This document shows positions 27,006-34,477 of a DNA stretch of 36,489 bases, piece after piece. The stretch covers positions 1 to 36,489 of the forward strand of contig JAVBQI010000231.1 in assembly GCA_031549145.1 (NCBI GenBank), given 5' to 3'. Under the pieces are notes generated by a model. The model did not search any database. It saw only the letters and a program-made list of their open reading frames with translations, and was not told the DNA's origin. The DNA comes from JAVBSX01 sp031549145 (lineage in GTDB: Bacteria > Planctomycetota > Planctomycetia > Pirellulales > Thermoguttaceae). Each line of letters opens with the position of its first letter. Position 1 is the stretch's first letter. The translations under genes and the position numbers were made by a program.

Positions 27006-28271
27006 TTATCTTGCATATCGATCCGCGACCTTCTTGAAGGCGTCGATGCACGCTTGGATGTGTTTTTCTTCATAAACGGGATGCGTGAAGAAGCACATGG
27101 TCCGGTCGGTCATCCAACGCGCGGTCTTGCAATCGACCTTCGAATAATCGATCTTCCGGGCCTTCGGGTCCTCGAATGGATAATTCGCCGTTCCGAAACC
27201 GTTGCGTTCGAGGAAGGCTCGTTCCTTGTACATTTCCGGCCAAAGCACGCTGTAAACGGGGACCCCTTCCGCACCGACCGCCTTGATGAACGTCTTGATA
27301 TCGCAACTCAATTTGTCGAGATCGAGCACGAACGGAGCCCACCAATACGCGTTCCGGCGCTCCGCCGTGTCGATCGGAGCATGTTGCACGACGGGGTGAT
27401 TTCCCAGGGCGTCGAGGAACATCTTCCCGTTGCGGATGCGATTTTTGAGATTCCACGAATCGAATCGGGCCAATTCGCAGAGGCCGATTTGCGATTGCAT
27501 CTCGGTCATCCGAAAGTTGAAGCCGACCCGTTTGTGAATGTACATGAGCTTCCCTTCCATTTCGAGCAGGTTGAGCCGCTCCTTGACGTCGTAACCGTGA
27601 TCGCGGAACGAACGACATTCCCAGGCCAAATCCTCGTCGTCGGTTACAACCATGCCCCCTTCGCCGCCGGTCGTGAAATGCTTGCTCTGGCAGAAGCTGA
27701 AACAGCCGGCATCGCCGAGGGTTCCCGCTTTTTTGCCTTTGTAAACGCCGCCGAAACATTGGGCGCAGTCCTCGACGACTTTGAGCTTGTGTTTCCGTGC
27801 GATTTCCATGATCGGATCCATGTCGGCGACGACGCCATAAAGATGAACCACGAGAATCGCCTTGGTCCGCTCGGTGATCTTGCTCTCGATGTCGGCCGGA
27901 TCGATCAGGTGATCGGTCCGAACATCGGCGAAGACCGGGAGCGCTCCCGCCTGCATCGCGCAGAACGACGAAGCGATAAACGAATAGGAAGGACAGATCA
28001 CTTCGTCGCCTGGACCGATTCCAAGCGACGCCAATGCGACATGCAGCGCCGCGGTGCCATTGGTCACGCTGATCGCGTGTTTCGAGCCGTTCCACTTCGC
28101 CCAGGCTTTTTCGAATTCCTGACCGATAGGGCCGGTCCAATAATTGACCTTGCCGCTGCGGAGCGGTTCCATCGCTTTTTGAATGGTCGATTCCTCGAAC
28201 GACGGCCACATCGGGAACGGTTCGTTCCAGACAGGCGTTCCCCCTTCCAATGCGATCTTTTCAGCGGACAT
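27006..28271 (-). CDS. DegT/DnrJ/EryC1/StrS-family PLP-dependent aminotransferase
   Basis: Cytoplasmic sugar aminotransferase-type enzyme of 421 residues. The fold-type I core shows SVTNGTAALHVAL (68-80), VVEDCAQCFGG with the cofactor-contacting Asp, and FSFCQSKHFTTGGEGG, where Lys197 is the predicted PLP Schiff-base lysine. Family members convert a nucleotide-linked or free keto-sugar to an amino-sugar using glutamate or glutamine, or act as related dehydratases. The keto-sugar could be supplied by a neighbouring Gfo/Idh oxidoreductase, a pairing known from amino-sugar pathways. I chose ATG 28271 because GGAG precedes it by about seven bases; 28283 and 28301 are in-frame alternatives. Confidence 0.92.
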   Translation of the reverse strand: MSAEKIALEGGTPVWNEPFPMWPSFEESTIQKAMEPLRSGKVNYWTGPIGQEFEKAWAKWNGSKHAISVTNGTAALHVALASLGIGPGDEVICPSYSFIASSFCAMQAGALPVFADVRTDHLIDPADIESKITERTKAILVVHLYGVVADMDPIMEIARKHKLKVVEDCAQCFGGVYKGKKAGTLGDAGCFSFCQSKHFTTGGEGGMVVTDDEDLAWECRSFRDHGYDVKERLNLLEMEGKLMYIHKRVGFNFRMTEMQSQIGLCELARFDSWNLKNRIRNGKMFLDALGNHPVVQHAPIDTAERRNAYWWAPFVLDLDKLSCDIKTFIKAVGAEGVPVYSVLWPEMYKERAFLERNGFGTANYPFEDPKARKIDYSKVDCKTARWMTDRTMCFFTHPVYEEKHIQACIDAFKKVADRYAR

Positions 28272-28321
28272 GATTTTCTCCATGATTAATGAACTGTGCA
28301 ATAAACTTTGATCTCACTTTC

Positions 28322-28349
28322 CGTCACCCCCGCCTTCGCGGGGGTGACG
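28322..28349. repeat. 28-bp hairpin, deletion form of the 72-bp repeat
   Basis: Perfect 12-base arms CGTCACCCCCGC/GCGGGGGTGACG enclose CTTC. The flank TTGATCTCACTTTC matches the flanks of the 72-bp copies, so it looks like the same repeat with the centre lost. It lies five bases after the stop of the deacetylase-like gene and could attenuate transcription, though no T-run follows. Confidence 0.85.
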
Positions 28350-28354
28350 GAAAT

Positions 28355-29581
28355 TTACTCGTCCCCGAGCCCCAACAGTGGGTCGTTCAAAAAGACCGGT
28401 TTGTAACCGCGTTCGGTGAGGAACCCGAACGCCCGGTCGAGGCGGTCCCAGTGATCCGGCAGGTAATTGACGTAAAACGGCCAGAAATATTGTTCGTGTG
28501 TCATCAGGTCGACGAACTCGGCCGTTTTCGGATCGGCGATTGCTTTTTCGAGCGTCGGCACGACGGCCTCGAGCTTGACGAGATTAACGACCATATCCAT
28601 TTTCGAGAAAACGATGCCGCTCTCCGTATCGAGGAGAAAATCGTTCTTCGAAAGATACTCGCAACGCCCGACGTCCATTTGGTAGGCGACCGAATAACCG
28701 CCGTCCGGTTTTTTCGTGAAATAGCCGCTGAGTGCCGTCACTCCGTGAGCGGCCAGCGGTTTATAGGTCTCCGGTCGAATTTGACCAAAATGGATGACCG
28801 TCGAGGGGAGGTAGGTTTGATCGCCGGCGAATCGCTTGATTTCCGTCTCCATTTGAACGAAGTCGCCGATCAACGTTTCGGCGGAAGCGTCTTTGTACGG
28901 TTCGCCGGGATGCTCGCGCTTGGCGTGAAACAGCAGGCGGAGCCAGTCGGCGTTGTCGTTCCATTCCGATTTGTATTTGTCCGAAAATTGCGAGAGATTG
29001 AAATACTCCCTCTCGTCCGACGTTTCATAGAACAGGTTCAACGCGAATTTCGTGCCGTATTTGCGATGCAGTTCCCGACACTTACCGAGAAAATCATCGT
29101 CGAACAGGCTCTTGTACGAGTTTTTGTGAATTTCCCGCAAGCAGTAAATCGTGTCGTCGACCGTAAAGCGATATCGGGGAAACGAATTCCGCAACCACCA
29201 GACCGTGATCCGCGCTTCTTGGACGTTGCCCGAGGGATCGACCGAGCGGACGAGGATTTCGTTCGTTTTTTCGCGGAGTTCGATCTCCGCTTCGAACAGT
29301 TTTCCGTTGCGTCGGCTTTCGAGGCCGTCGACCGAGACGACCGCGTCCGGCGGAGCCTCGCCGGAGACCTTGATTTTCAGAGCGATCGGCGGCCCGTCGG
29401 CTCCTTCGTGGACGCCGATCACCGGATCGCCCGAGCGGCGATGCAACACCGCCCCGGAAAACGGCCGGTCGATTCGAAGCGCATTCCCCCCGGTTGCCGT
29501 ATCGGCGGAGACCGCGGCGATTCCCCAGGAAAGGCCGACGGCCAACCCCGAGGCGGTTGATAAAAATTCGCGTCGTTTCAT
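28355..29581 (-). CDS. exported polysaccharide-deacetylase-like protein
   Basis: Exported protein of 408 residues with a Tat-like leader (KRREFLSTA at 2-10, cleavage near VSADT). Residues about 40-128 look like an Ig-like beta domain (VSGEAPPDAVVSVDG, EILVRSVDPSGN). The rest resembles the NodB-type barrel of polysaccharide deacetylases: RFTVDDTIYCL (138-148) supplies the paired Asp residues, VIHFGQI comes in the middle and LMTHEQYFW near the end could supply a metal-binding His. The complete CE4 metal triad (Asp-His-His) is not certain, so the enzyme may be a divergent deacetylase or an inactive relative. It is probably the first gene of the sugar cluster, behind a candidate promoter. Confidence 0.6.
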   Translation of the reverse strand: MKRREFLSTASGLAVGLSWGIAAVSADTATGGNALRIDRPFSGAVLHRRSGDPVIGVHEGADGPPIALKIKVSGEAPPDAVVSVDGLESRRNGKLFEAEIELREKTNEILVRSVDPSGNVQEARITVWWLRNSFPRYRFTVDDTIYCLREIHKNSYKSLFDDDFLGKCRELHRKYGTKFALNLFYETSDEREYFNLSQFSDKYKSEWNDNADWLRLLFHAKREHPGEPYKDASAETLIGDFVQMETEIKRFAGDQTYLPSTVIHFGQIRPETYKPLAAHGVTALSGYFTKKPDGGYSVAYQMDVGRCEYLSKNDFLLDTESGIVFSKMDMVVNLVKLEAVVPTLEKAIADPKTAEFVDLMTHEQYFWPFYVNYLPDHWDRLDRAFGFLTERGYKPVFLNDPLLGLGDE

Positions 29582-29625
29582 TATTGATTTCCAGAAAAAA
29601 TTTGAACCTTATTTTGAAATGATAC

Positions 29626-29697
29626 CGTCATCCCCGCGAAGGCGGGGATCCATAGGGAACGGTTTCACTATAGATTCCCGCCTTCGCGGGAATGACG
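29626..29697. repeat. 72-bp palindromic repeat, copy 4
   Basis: Same length as copies 1 and 2 but more diverged. Changes on one arm are largely matched on the other (GCGAAGGCGGG with CCCGCCTTCGC), so the hairpin is kept. It lies in the leader between the candidate promoter and the deacetylase-like start. Confidence 0.88.
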
Positions 29698-29799
29698 AAA
29701 AAAGTTCGTTTTTTATCCGGGACTCCGTATTGAGATTGATGAAGCGTTTCGAGCGCCGTCGTTTTGATCTTGGCTCTCTGAACAATGGCATTTCCCTCG

Positions 29800-29828
29800 A
29801 ATATAAAAACCCCGAAACAAATAATCAA
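29800..29828 (-). promoter_or_regulatory. candidate sigma-70 promoter for the sugar cluster
   Basis: On the minus strand TTGATT (29823-29828) and TATATT (29800-29805) are 17 bases apart. The predicted start near 29793 gives a leader of about 210 bases that contains the 72-bp repeat. The rest of the 250-base gap (29698-29947) is A+T-rich and shows no gene. Confidence 0.55.
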
Positions 29829-29947
29829 CATCCATTTTGCATAAATCGCATCAATTTGGCTATTCCGACAAAATCTCATCCAAAAAAACAGCTATGATCG
29901 AGATTCAAAAAAGAGCCGCAAGTTGCGCTGCAGCGCTCACTACGACA

Positions 29948-30592
29948 TCATTCCGCGCGGAGTTTCGCGACCAGGCGGTTCCAGACTTCTCCCGAAGCGA
30001 GGCCGTTCAAGGCGACGCTGCCGTCCGGCTGCAACCGTATCTCGATCCGGTTCGGCGTTGCCAAAATGTTTTCCGCATACCGCGACGTCAAAAAATAAAA
30101 TCGCTGATTTGAAGAACCGACCCAGGGCCGCTCCGTCGAGGCGACCGATTCGACGAACGGTCCGTCGATCAAAATGTCGCTCACGGCGATCAGGGCATTC
30201 CAGTCGTCCCGGTCGGCGGCACGCAGTTCCGCGAATTCGTAACCGGTAAATGTGAGAACCGACAAGCCGGATTCGCGAAGCCGTTTCCCAAGCCGAGCAA
30301 GCGGCGCCGCCTGTTCGAACGGCTCCCCGCCGAGAAACGTGATCCCCTCGATTTCCGGAACGTCGAGCACCTGCTCCGCGAGAGCATCGATGTCGTACCA
30401 ACTGCCCCCCTCCTCGGGCCAGGTCCAAGGGACGGCGCAGCCGGGGCAACCCCGCGAACAGCCTTGCACCCAAATCACGAACCGCGATCCCGGCCCTTCC
30501 GCCCGGCTCGAAGGGATGATCCGATGTACCCGAAGCCGCGATTCTTCAATCGATACGGCGGGCTTTCCTGTTGGGAGAAGAGGGTCGTTCAT
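29948..30592 (-). CDS. radical-SAM activase-like protein (NrdG-type 4Fe-4S single-cluster family)
   Basis: Cytoplasmic protein of 214 residues resembling anaerobic ribonucleotide reductase and glycyl-radical activases. The radical-SAM cluster motif CSRGCPGC has Cys45, Cys49 and Cys52 (CX3CX2C), preceded by FVIWVQG; FLGGEPFEQ (86-94) is the SAM-binding glycine motif. Such enzymes usually abstract a hydrogen from a partner protein to create a glycyl radical, but no glycyl-radical enzyme or NrdD is visible. It overlaps the preceding helix-hairpin-helix gene by 47 bases, implying translational coupling. ATG 30592 was chosen because ATG 30640 and GTG 30679 would give much longer overlaps; none has a good Shine-Dalgarno. 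Confidence 0.85.
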   Translation of the reverse strand: MNDPLLPTGKPAVSIEESRLRVHRIIPSSRAEGPGSRFVIWVQGCSRGCPGCAVPWTWPEEGGSWYDIDALAEQVLDVPEIEGITFLGGEPFEQAAPLARLGKRLRESGLSVLTFTGYEFAELRAADRDDWNALIAVSDILIDGPFVESVASTERPWVGSSNQRFYFLTSRYAENILATPNRIEIRLQPDGSVALNGLASGEVWNRLVAKLRAE

Positions 30593-31391
30593 TCCAAGAG
30601 TTGGGAAAAGCCGAAGTTTCTCCGGCGCCGAAAACCACATGAGGTTCGAGGGCCAGGCGAATGTGCGGCTTGACGGCACAACGCAGGCACAAATCGTCGA
30701 GCGAACGAAACGGCCCGCTTTCCTCGCGATTCCGGACGATCGTCAAGGCGAGGCTCATTCCGACCGAAGGGATCGCGGCAATCGTTTCCCGGGCAGCCTG
30801 ATTGAGATCAACCGCCCTGGGCTCGGGCTTGGGCTTTGGGATTTCAAGCGGTTCGTAACCCGGAAAAGGGCTCATGATCTCCCGGGCCAAAGCGTAAACA
30901 TCATTTTCCGGGGAAGACGCCGGTTCCGGCCGCCCGGGCGGCGCGGGGCGGACCTGCGCGGAAGATCGCGGAGCCGGACGAGAAGCGGGAGATGCCGACG
31001 AGCCGGTCGGGGAATCCTCCCAGGACAATCCGTATTCCCGCCGAATCCGTGCGATTCGATCGGGAGCCGGCGGTTCCTGTTTCCGCAGGGCTTGCGAAGC
31101 GAGATAAAATTTCCGGCGAAGGACGACTTCTTCGCGTTCGAAAACCATGTGGGCGAAACCACCCCACCAAAGTCCGAATACCAGGAGAAACCAAGGGAAA
31201 CCCAACCAAAACGGGGCTTGGGTCAATGCAAAAACGAAGAGGAGGGCAATGAGCAGGAAATAGGCCGCGGCATAGAGAATCGCGTAGAGGTAGTATTTGA
31301 TCGCATTCGTCCATACACCGGCAATCGCCCAGCCGGGAAACGTTCCGCCGGGAAGGGTGCCTACAATCAACCATAAAAACCACCAGTCCAT
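30546..31391 (-). CDS. membrane protein with ComEA-like helix-hairpin-helix domain
   Basis: Protein of 281 residues with two or three hydrophobic membrane segments in the first 80 residues (about 3-26, 30-56, 60-80), very rich in Trp and Phe. A basic segment and a Pro/Ala-rich linker (about 105-190) follow, then a C-terminal helix-hairpin-helix domain (194-254): VDLNQAARETIAAIPSVGMSLALTIVRNRE and PFRSLDDL match the ComEA-type fold that binds DNA without sequence preference or mediates protein contacts. The topology suggests the HhH domain is cytoplasmic or membrane-tethered. It is followed by the radical-SAM gene with overlap and preceded by a structured repeat nine bases before its ATG. I know no assigned function for this combination. 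Confidence 0.8.
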   Translation of the reverse strand: MDWWFLWLIVGTLPGGTFPGWAIAGVWTNAIKYYLYAILYAAAYFLLIALLFVFALTQAPFWLGFPWFLLVFGLWWGGFAHMVFEREEVVLRRKFYLASQALRKQEPPAPDRIARIRREYGLSWEDSPTGSSASPASRPAPRSSAQVRPAPPGRPEPASSPENDVYALAREIMSPFPGYEPLEIPKPKPEPRAVDLNQAARETIAAIPSVGMSLALTIVRNREESGPFRSLDDLCLRCAVKPHIRLALEPHVVFGAGETSAFPNSWNERPSSPNRKARRID

Positions 31392-31400
31392 TTTCTACTC

Positions 31401-31497
31401 AAGCCGGTTTAAAATTTCCGTTTTCAGCACGGCAGCGGCCCAACGAGGCCGCGGTTTGACCGAGGGCGAAGCCTACCGCCCCTACCGGCTACGGTAT
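31401..31497. repeat. 97-bp structured dispersed repeat, copy 2
   Basis: Homologous end to end to 18096-18193. The central stem is GCGGCC/GGCCGC (31435-31440 with 31447-31452) around the identical loop CAACGA; the one stem position that differs from copy 1 has changed on both strands (A-T to G-C). It begins one base beyond the stop of the upstream gene on the minus strand and ends nine bases before the next ATG. Confidence 0.88.
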
Positions 31498-31498
31498 C

Positions 31499-32101
31499 TC
31501 ACAGGGTAAACGTCAAAACAATGGAACGGTCCTCTTGAATTTCTTCCGATTCGAGAGCGAGCCCGCATTCGGCGGAACGGGCCAAAAGGACCTCATGCAC
31601 ATGCTCCTGGACGAGACGTTGAAACTCCGTTTCGATTTCCCCGGCGATCGCATCGGCCTTTTTTTCGTCGATATTGCCGACAATCCAGAGTTCGTAGTTC
31701 GATTCCTCGTTCTTTCGATATAACAGGACGGCACATTCCTGATAAGCGAACGCCGCTCCGTGCACCATCGCGTGGGAACGACCGCCGAGCGATTCGAGCG
31801 TCTTTCGCGTCCAATCCAAATCCTGCATCAAGGTTTCGCGAACGAAGTGCCGCGGCTCCGCGATCACGGTTTCCGTTCCCCTGTTCGTCGTCGCGGCGGC
31901 CGCTTGAGCCGCCCGGTTTCGAGCGGCATGCAGGTGCGGGAAAAGGATCTGTTGGAGCTCCGAGGAATAAAGAGTCTTTTCCTCCAGGAGATCGTTAGGC
32001 AGTTCGTTGCAGTTCCGGCAGATCGCATGGGCGAGCGCTCCCGCCCCCAAATTCGCAAGATAGATCAACAAAAAAGGCGTAAAAGAAATCGTAACACTCA
32101 T
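31499..32101 (-). CDS. membrane-anchored small protein, possible Ycf35 (DUF1257)-like C-terminus
   Basis: Protein of 200 residues. One hydrophobic segment (about 5-27) is followed by an Ala-rich helical region and a C-terminal domain (about 85-200). The end, VQEHVHEVLLARSAECGLALESEEI then EDRSIVLTFTL, runs parallel in layout to the Ycf35/DUF1257 ending (a Y-x-H-x-V helix, a G-F/L-x-V/L strand, E-D-x-S-I-x-L-x-L), but the similarity is weak and this is inference. ATG 32101 is favoured by AGGAGT at good distance. It lies 59 bases after the DUF2997 gene. DUF1257, DUF2997 and Ycf46 genes are neighbours in other bacteria, which supports the suggestion. Confidence 0.6.
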   Translation of the reverse strand: MSVTISFTPFLLIYLANLGAGALAHAICRNCNELPNDLLEEKTLYSSELQQILFPHLHAARNRAAQAAAATTNRGTETVIAEPRHFVRETLMQDLDWTRKTLESLGGRSHAMVHGAAFAYQECAVLLYRKNEESNYELWIVGNIDEKKADAIAGEIETEFQRLVQEHVHEVLLARSAECGLALESEEIQEDRSIVLTFTL

Positions 32102-32160
32102 GATCGACTCCTGATATTCAATTGTTCCTGATACGGTTTCGGGCCAAACAGCACTCCTCC

Positions 32161-32370
32161 TCAATGGTTCCGGTTTTCAACGTGTTGTTCCCCGAGTAAC
32201 TGATTGTCTTCTTCGTAATAATCGGGCTTGTAGTCGGAATCGACCGCCTTGGCCTCCATGATCTTTTCCAGGAGCGGGATCAATTCGAGACACGACTTTC
32301 CCTTGATTCCAAACGTCTCCGCTTCGATCGTTCCGTCAGGGCCAATACGGATTTGAATTTTTTTTGTCAT
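32161..32370 (-). CDS. DUF2997 family protein
   Basis: Small cytoplasmic protein of 69 residues. The sequence IRIGPDGTIEAETFGIKGKSC (8-28 in part) and YKPDYYEE are the hallmarks of DUF2997: two short strands with D-G-x-I-x-x-E-x-x-G, the G-K-S-C turn, a helix and a terminal K-P-x-Y-Y motif. Biochemical function is unknown. ATG 32370 is the family start; the frame upstream (to 32547) runs through repeat sequence. The base run before the ATG is a purine/pyrimidine repeat (GGGAAGTG on the plus strand) and gives no Shine-Dalgarno. It lies between the Ycf46-type ATPase and the Ycf35-like gene. Confidence 0.85.
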   Translation of the reverse strand: MTKKIQIRIGPDGTIEAETFGIKGKSCLELIPLLEKIMEAKAVDSDYKPDYYEEDNQLLGEQHVENRNH

Positions 32371-32401
32371 GGGAAGTGGGAAGTGTTTGAAATAACTTGA
32401 T

Positions 32402-32678
32402 GGGCAGCAGCCGGGAGCGTGAGCGACCGGTTGTCGAACACGGCAACGCAGGGCCAATCTCGCGCTAAGGAGCCGTATCAAAACAACCTTTACATGTGCA
32501 GAAAAAAATCGAAGACTTTCATTGTATGTTTTTTTAACACAGAACACACGAAAAGACGGAAAAACTCGGAATTTTTAGTTTTCCGTTTATTCCGTTATTC
32601 CGCGTATTCCGTAGTTAAAAAAGGAGGATTGCTAAGGTTGTTTGTTACAGGTCCTAATGCTTGGGGCTGCTGTTTGCC
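32402..32678. repeat. MITE-like element, copy A
   Basis: A core of 186 bases (32469-32654) has terminal inverted repeats (GGAGCCGTATCAAAACAACC against the mirrored GGTTGTTTGTTACAGGTCC) and an A+T-rich internal palindrome (CGGAAAAACTCGGAATTTTT, ATTCCGTTATTCCG). Outside it an outer pair (GGGCAGCAGCCGGGAGCGTG at 32402 and a decayed mirror near 32660-32678) is visible. It fills the gap between the ATPase stop and the DUF2997 start. Confidence 0.8.
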
Positions 32679-32711
32679 GCGTTTGATTTTTACGCGATAT
32701 GGATGTTTGTC

Positions 32712-34343
32712 TTACAAATCGATCATTCGACCGCCGCGGGAAGCGCAGACGTTTTCGGCTTCGCCCGGCTCGGGAGTATTTTGGTAGGTCTTGTACTCTT
32801 GCGGGGACGTCGCGGCGACGGCCCGGGTGTTCGCCCAGGCCCGGAGGGCGAAAATCTGCTCCGCCTGCGTCTGCGAAAGCGGGACGGTGTTCCTGATCGC
32901 CTTGAGAAAATCGTCCCGGACCAGCGAACGGGACTCGGCGAACGCTTCAAATAGGGCGGAAACAACCACCTGTTCGATTTCCGCTCCGATAAACCCTTCC
33001 GTCAACGAAGCCAACTCGCCGAGAAACGCTCCCGAAACCTTGAGCTCGCCGATCACCTCTTTCGACTTCAGTCGCTTTTTCAAATGAACCTTGAAAATCT
33101 CCTTGCGCTCTTCCAAGGTCGGCAGATCGACGAAAAAAATCTCATCGAACCGGCCTTTGCGAAGCAGTTCGGGGGGCAAATTCGCGATGTTGTTCGCCGT
33201 CGCGATCACAAAAACCGGCTTTTCCTTTTCCTGAATCCAGGTCAAAAACGAACCGAAGACCCGTGTCGCCGTCCCCGAATCGCCGCTGCTGCCGATTCCG
33301 GAAAACCCTTTTTCGATCTCGTCGATCCAAAGCAGCGAAGGGGAAATCGCTTCCGCCGTTCGAATCGCCGTCCGCATGTTCTGCTCGCTACTCCCGACGA
33401 TGCCGCCGAACAGTTTGCCGATATCCATTCTCAAGAGCGGCAATTGCCAAAGCGAACTGATCACCTTCGCCGTCATGCTTTTGCCACAGCCGGGAACCCC
33501 GGTCAGCAAAATCCCTTTCGGGGCGGGCAGGGAATACTTTTTCGCATCGTCCAACCAGGATTTGTCCCGTTTCCGCAACCAGCTTTTCAAATTATCGAGC
33601 CCGCCGACGTCTTGAATGTTCAAATCCGATTCGATGTATTCGAGGATGCCGGTCTTTTTGATGATCTGACATTTTTCTTCCTGGATAATCCGGACGTCGC
33701 TCTCATCAAGCCGGTTCCTTTCGACGGCGGCATGGGCGAAGGCGTTTTCGGCTTCGCTCAAGGTCAAACCGAGAGCGGCCTTGACCAGTTTTTCCGCCGT
33801 ATTTCCCCGCATGTCGAAGGTGATCGAGCCTCCGTAATTGCTCTGCACGAACTGCTTGAGATTGCTCATGAGCTCGGTCGCGTCCGGCAGGGGAAAATCG
33901 AGGATCGTAACGTCCTTTTGCAATTCGTCCGGCAAAAGCAAAACCGGGGAGATGAGGATGATGTTTTTCGGAAGTGATTCTTTCGTGCAGGGGACCAGAT
34001 CGCGAAGTTTGCGGACGACCTCGTCGTTGACCGGGCGGTTGCGGTACCCGAAATGAATGTGAAAATCGCGGAGAACGAAGACGGCCGGCTCCTGCATCTT
34101 CCGGATCGCGTTGAGAGCGGCGATCGGGTTGGTGGTGTTCGAGACCGGCGAGTGTTCGGAGGAAACAAGCCCTTCGGTCAGACTCCAGGTGTACAGTTTG
34201 CGGGTTTTTTTGATGAGCGTTTCGTTTTCGACCAACGATTTGAGGGCTTCGAGGAATCGTTCCTCTTCCCAGGTCGTGATGTAGAGAATCGGAAACCGCG
34301 CCCGCAGGAGATGAACCAAATGTGTTTCGAAGGGACTCGGCAT
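32712..34343 (-). CDS. Ycf46-type AAA+ ATPase
   Basis: Cytoplasmic ATPase of 543 residues, the usual size for chloroplast/cyanobacterial Ycf46. The N-terminal domain opens with ETHLVHLLRARFPILYITTWEEERF (in part), the typical Ycf46 start, and contains a degenerate ATPase-like fold (PAVFVLRDFHIHF). The C-terminal AAA+ module has Walker A GVPGCGKS (282-289), Walker B LLWIDEIEK (337-345), sensor 1 VIATAN (379-384) and the arginine-finger region ELLRKGRFDEIFF (392-404). Ycf46 is implicated in CO2 or photosynthesis-related regulation in cyanobacteria, which cannot apply here; the bacterial role is open. ATG 34343 fits the promoter at 34401-34429; the TTG at 34400 would precede the predicted transcription start. 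It is probably the first gene of a five-gene unit. Confidence 0.9.
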   Translation of the reverse strand: MPSPFETHLVHLLRARFPILYITTWEEERFLEALKSLVENETLIKKTRKLYTWSLTEGLVSSEHSPVSNTTNPIAALNAIRKMQEPAVFVLRDFHIHFGYRNRPVNDEVVRKLRDLVPCTKESLPKNIILISPVLLLPDELQKDVTILDFPLPDATELMSNLKQFVQSNYGGSITFDMRGNTAEKLVKAALGLTLSEAENAFAHAAVERNRLDESDVRIIQEEKCQIIKKTGILEYIESDLNIQDVGGLDNLKSWLRKRDKSWLDDAKKYSLPAPKGILLTGVPGCGKSMTAKVISSLWQLPLLRMDIGKLFGGIVGSSEQNMRTAIRTAEAISPSLLWIDEIEKGFSGIGSSGDSGTATRVFGSFLTWIQEKEKPVFVIATANNIANLPPELLRKGRFDEIFFVDLPTLEERKEIFKVHLKKRLKSKEVIGELKVSGAFLGELASLTEGFIGAEIEQVVVSALFEAFAESRSLVRDDFLKAIRNTVPLSQTQAEQIFALRAWANTRAVAATSPQEYKTYQNTPEPGEAENVCASRGGRMIDL

Positions 34344-34400
34344 GATTCGCTCGACAAAAACGGTTTTTCTTGTTTTCGGTCGGAAAATATCGACAACCAA

Positions 34401-34429
34401 ATTTTATCGAAAACGCAAACGCTTATCAA
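34401..34429 (-). promoter_or_regulatory. candidate sigma-70 promoter of the Ycf46 unit
   Basis: On the minus strand TTGATA (34424-34429) and TAAAAT (34401-34406) are separated by 17 bases. The predicted start near 34394 gives a leader of about 50 bases to ATG 34343. Confidence 0.65.
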
Positions 34430-34477
34430 TAGCTTGGTCGTATCGGTCGAACGAGGACTGCAAAGTCGAACACGACA

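Noticed and set aside
22689..29697. Possible CRISPR array from the recurring palindromes
   Set aside because: Copies are kilobases apart with genes between them and no spacer pattern; no cas gene is present.
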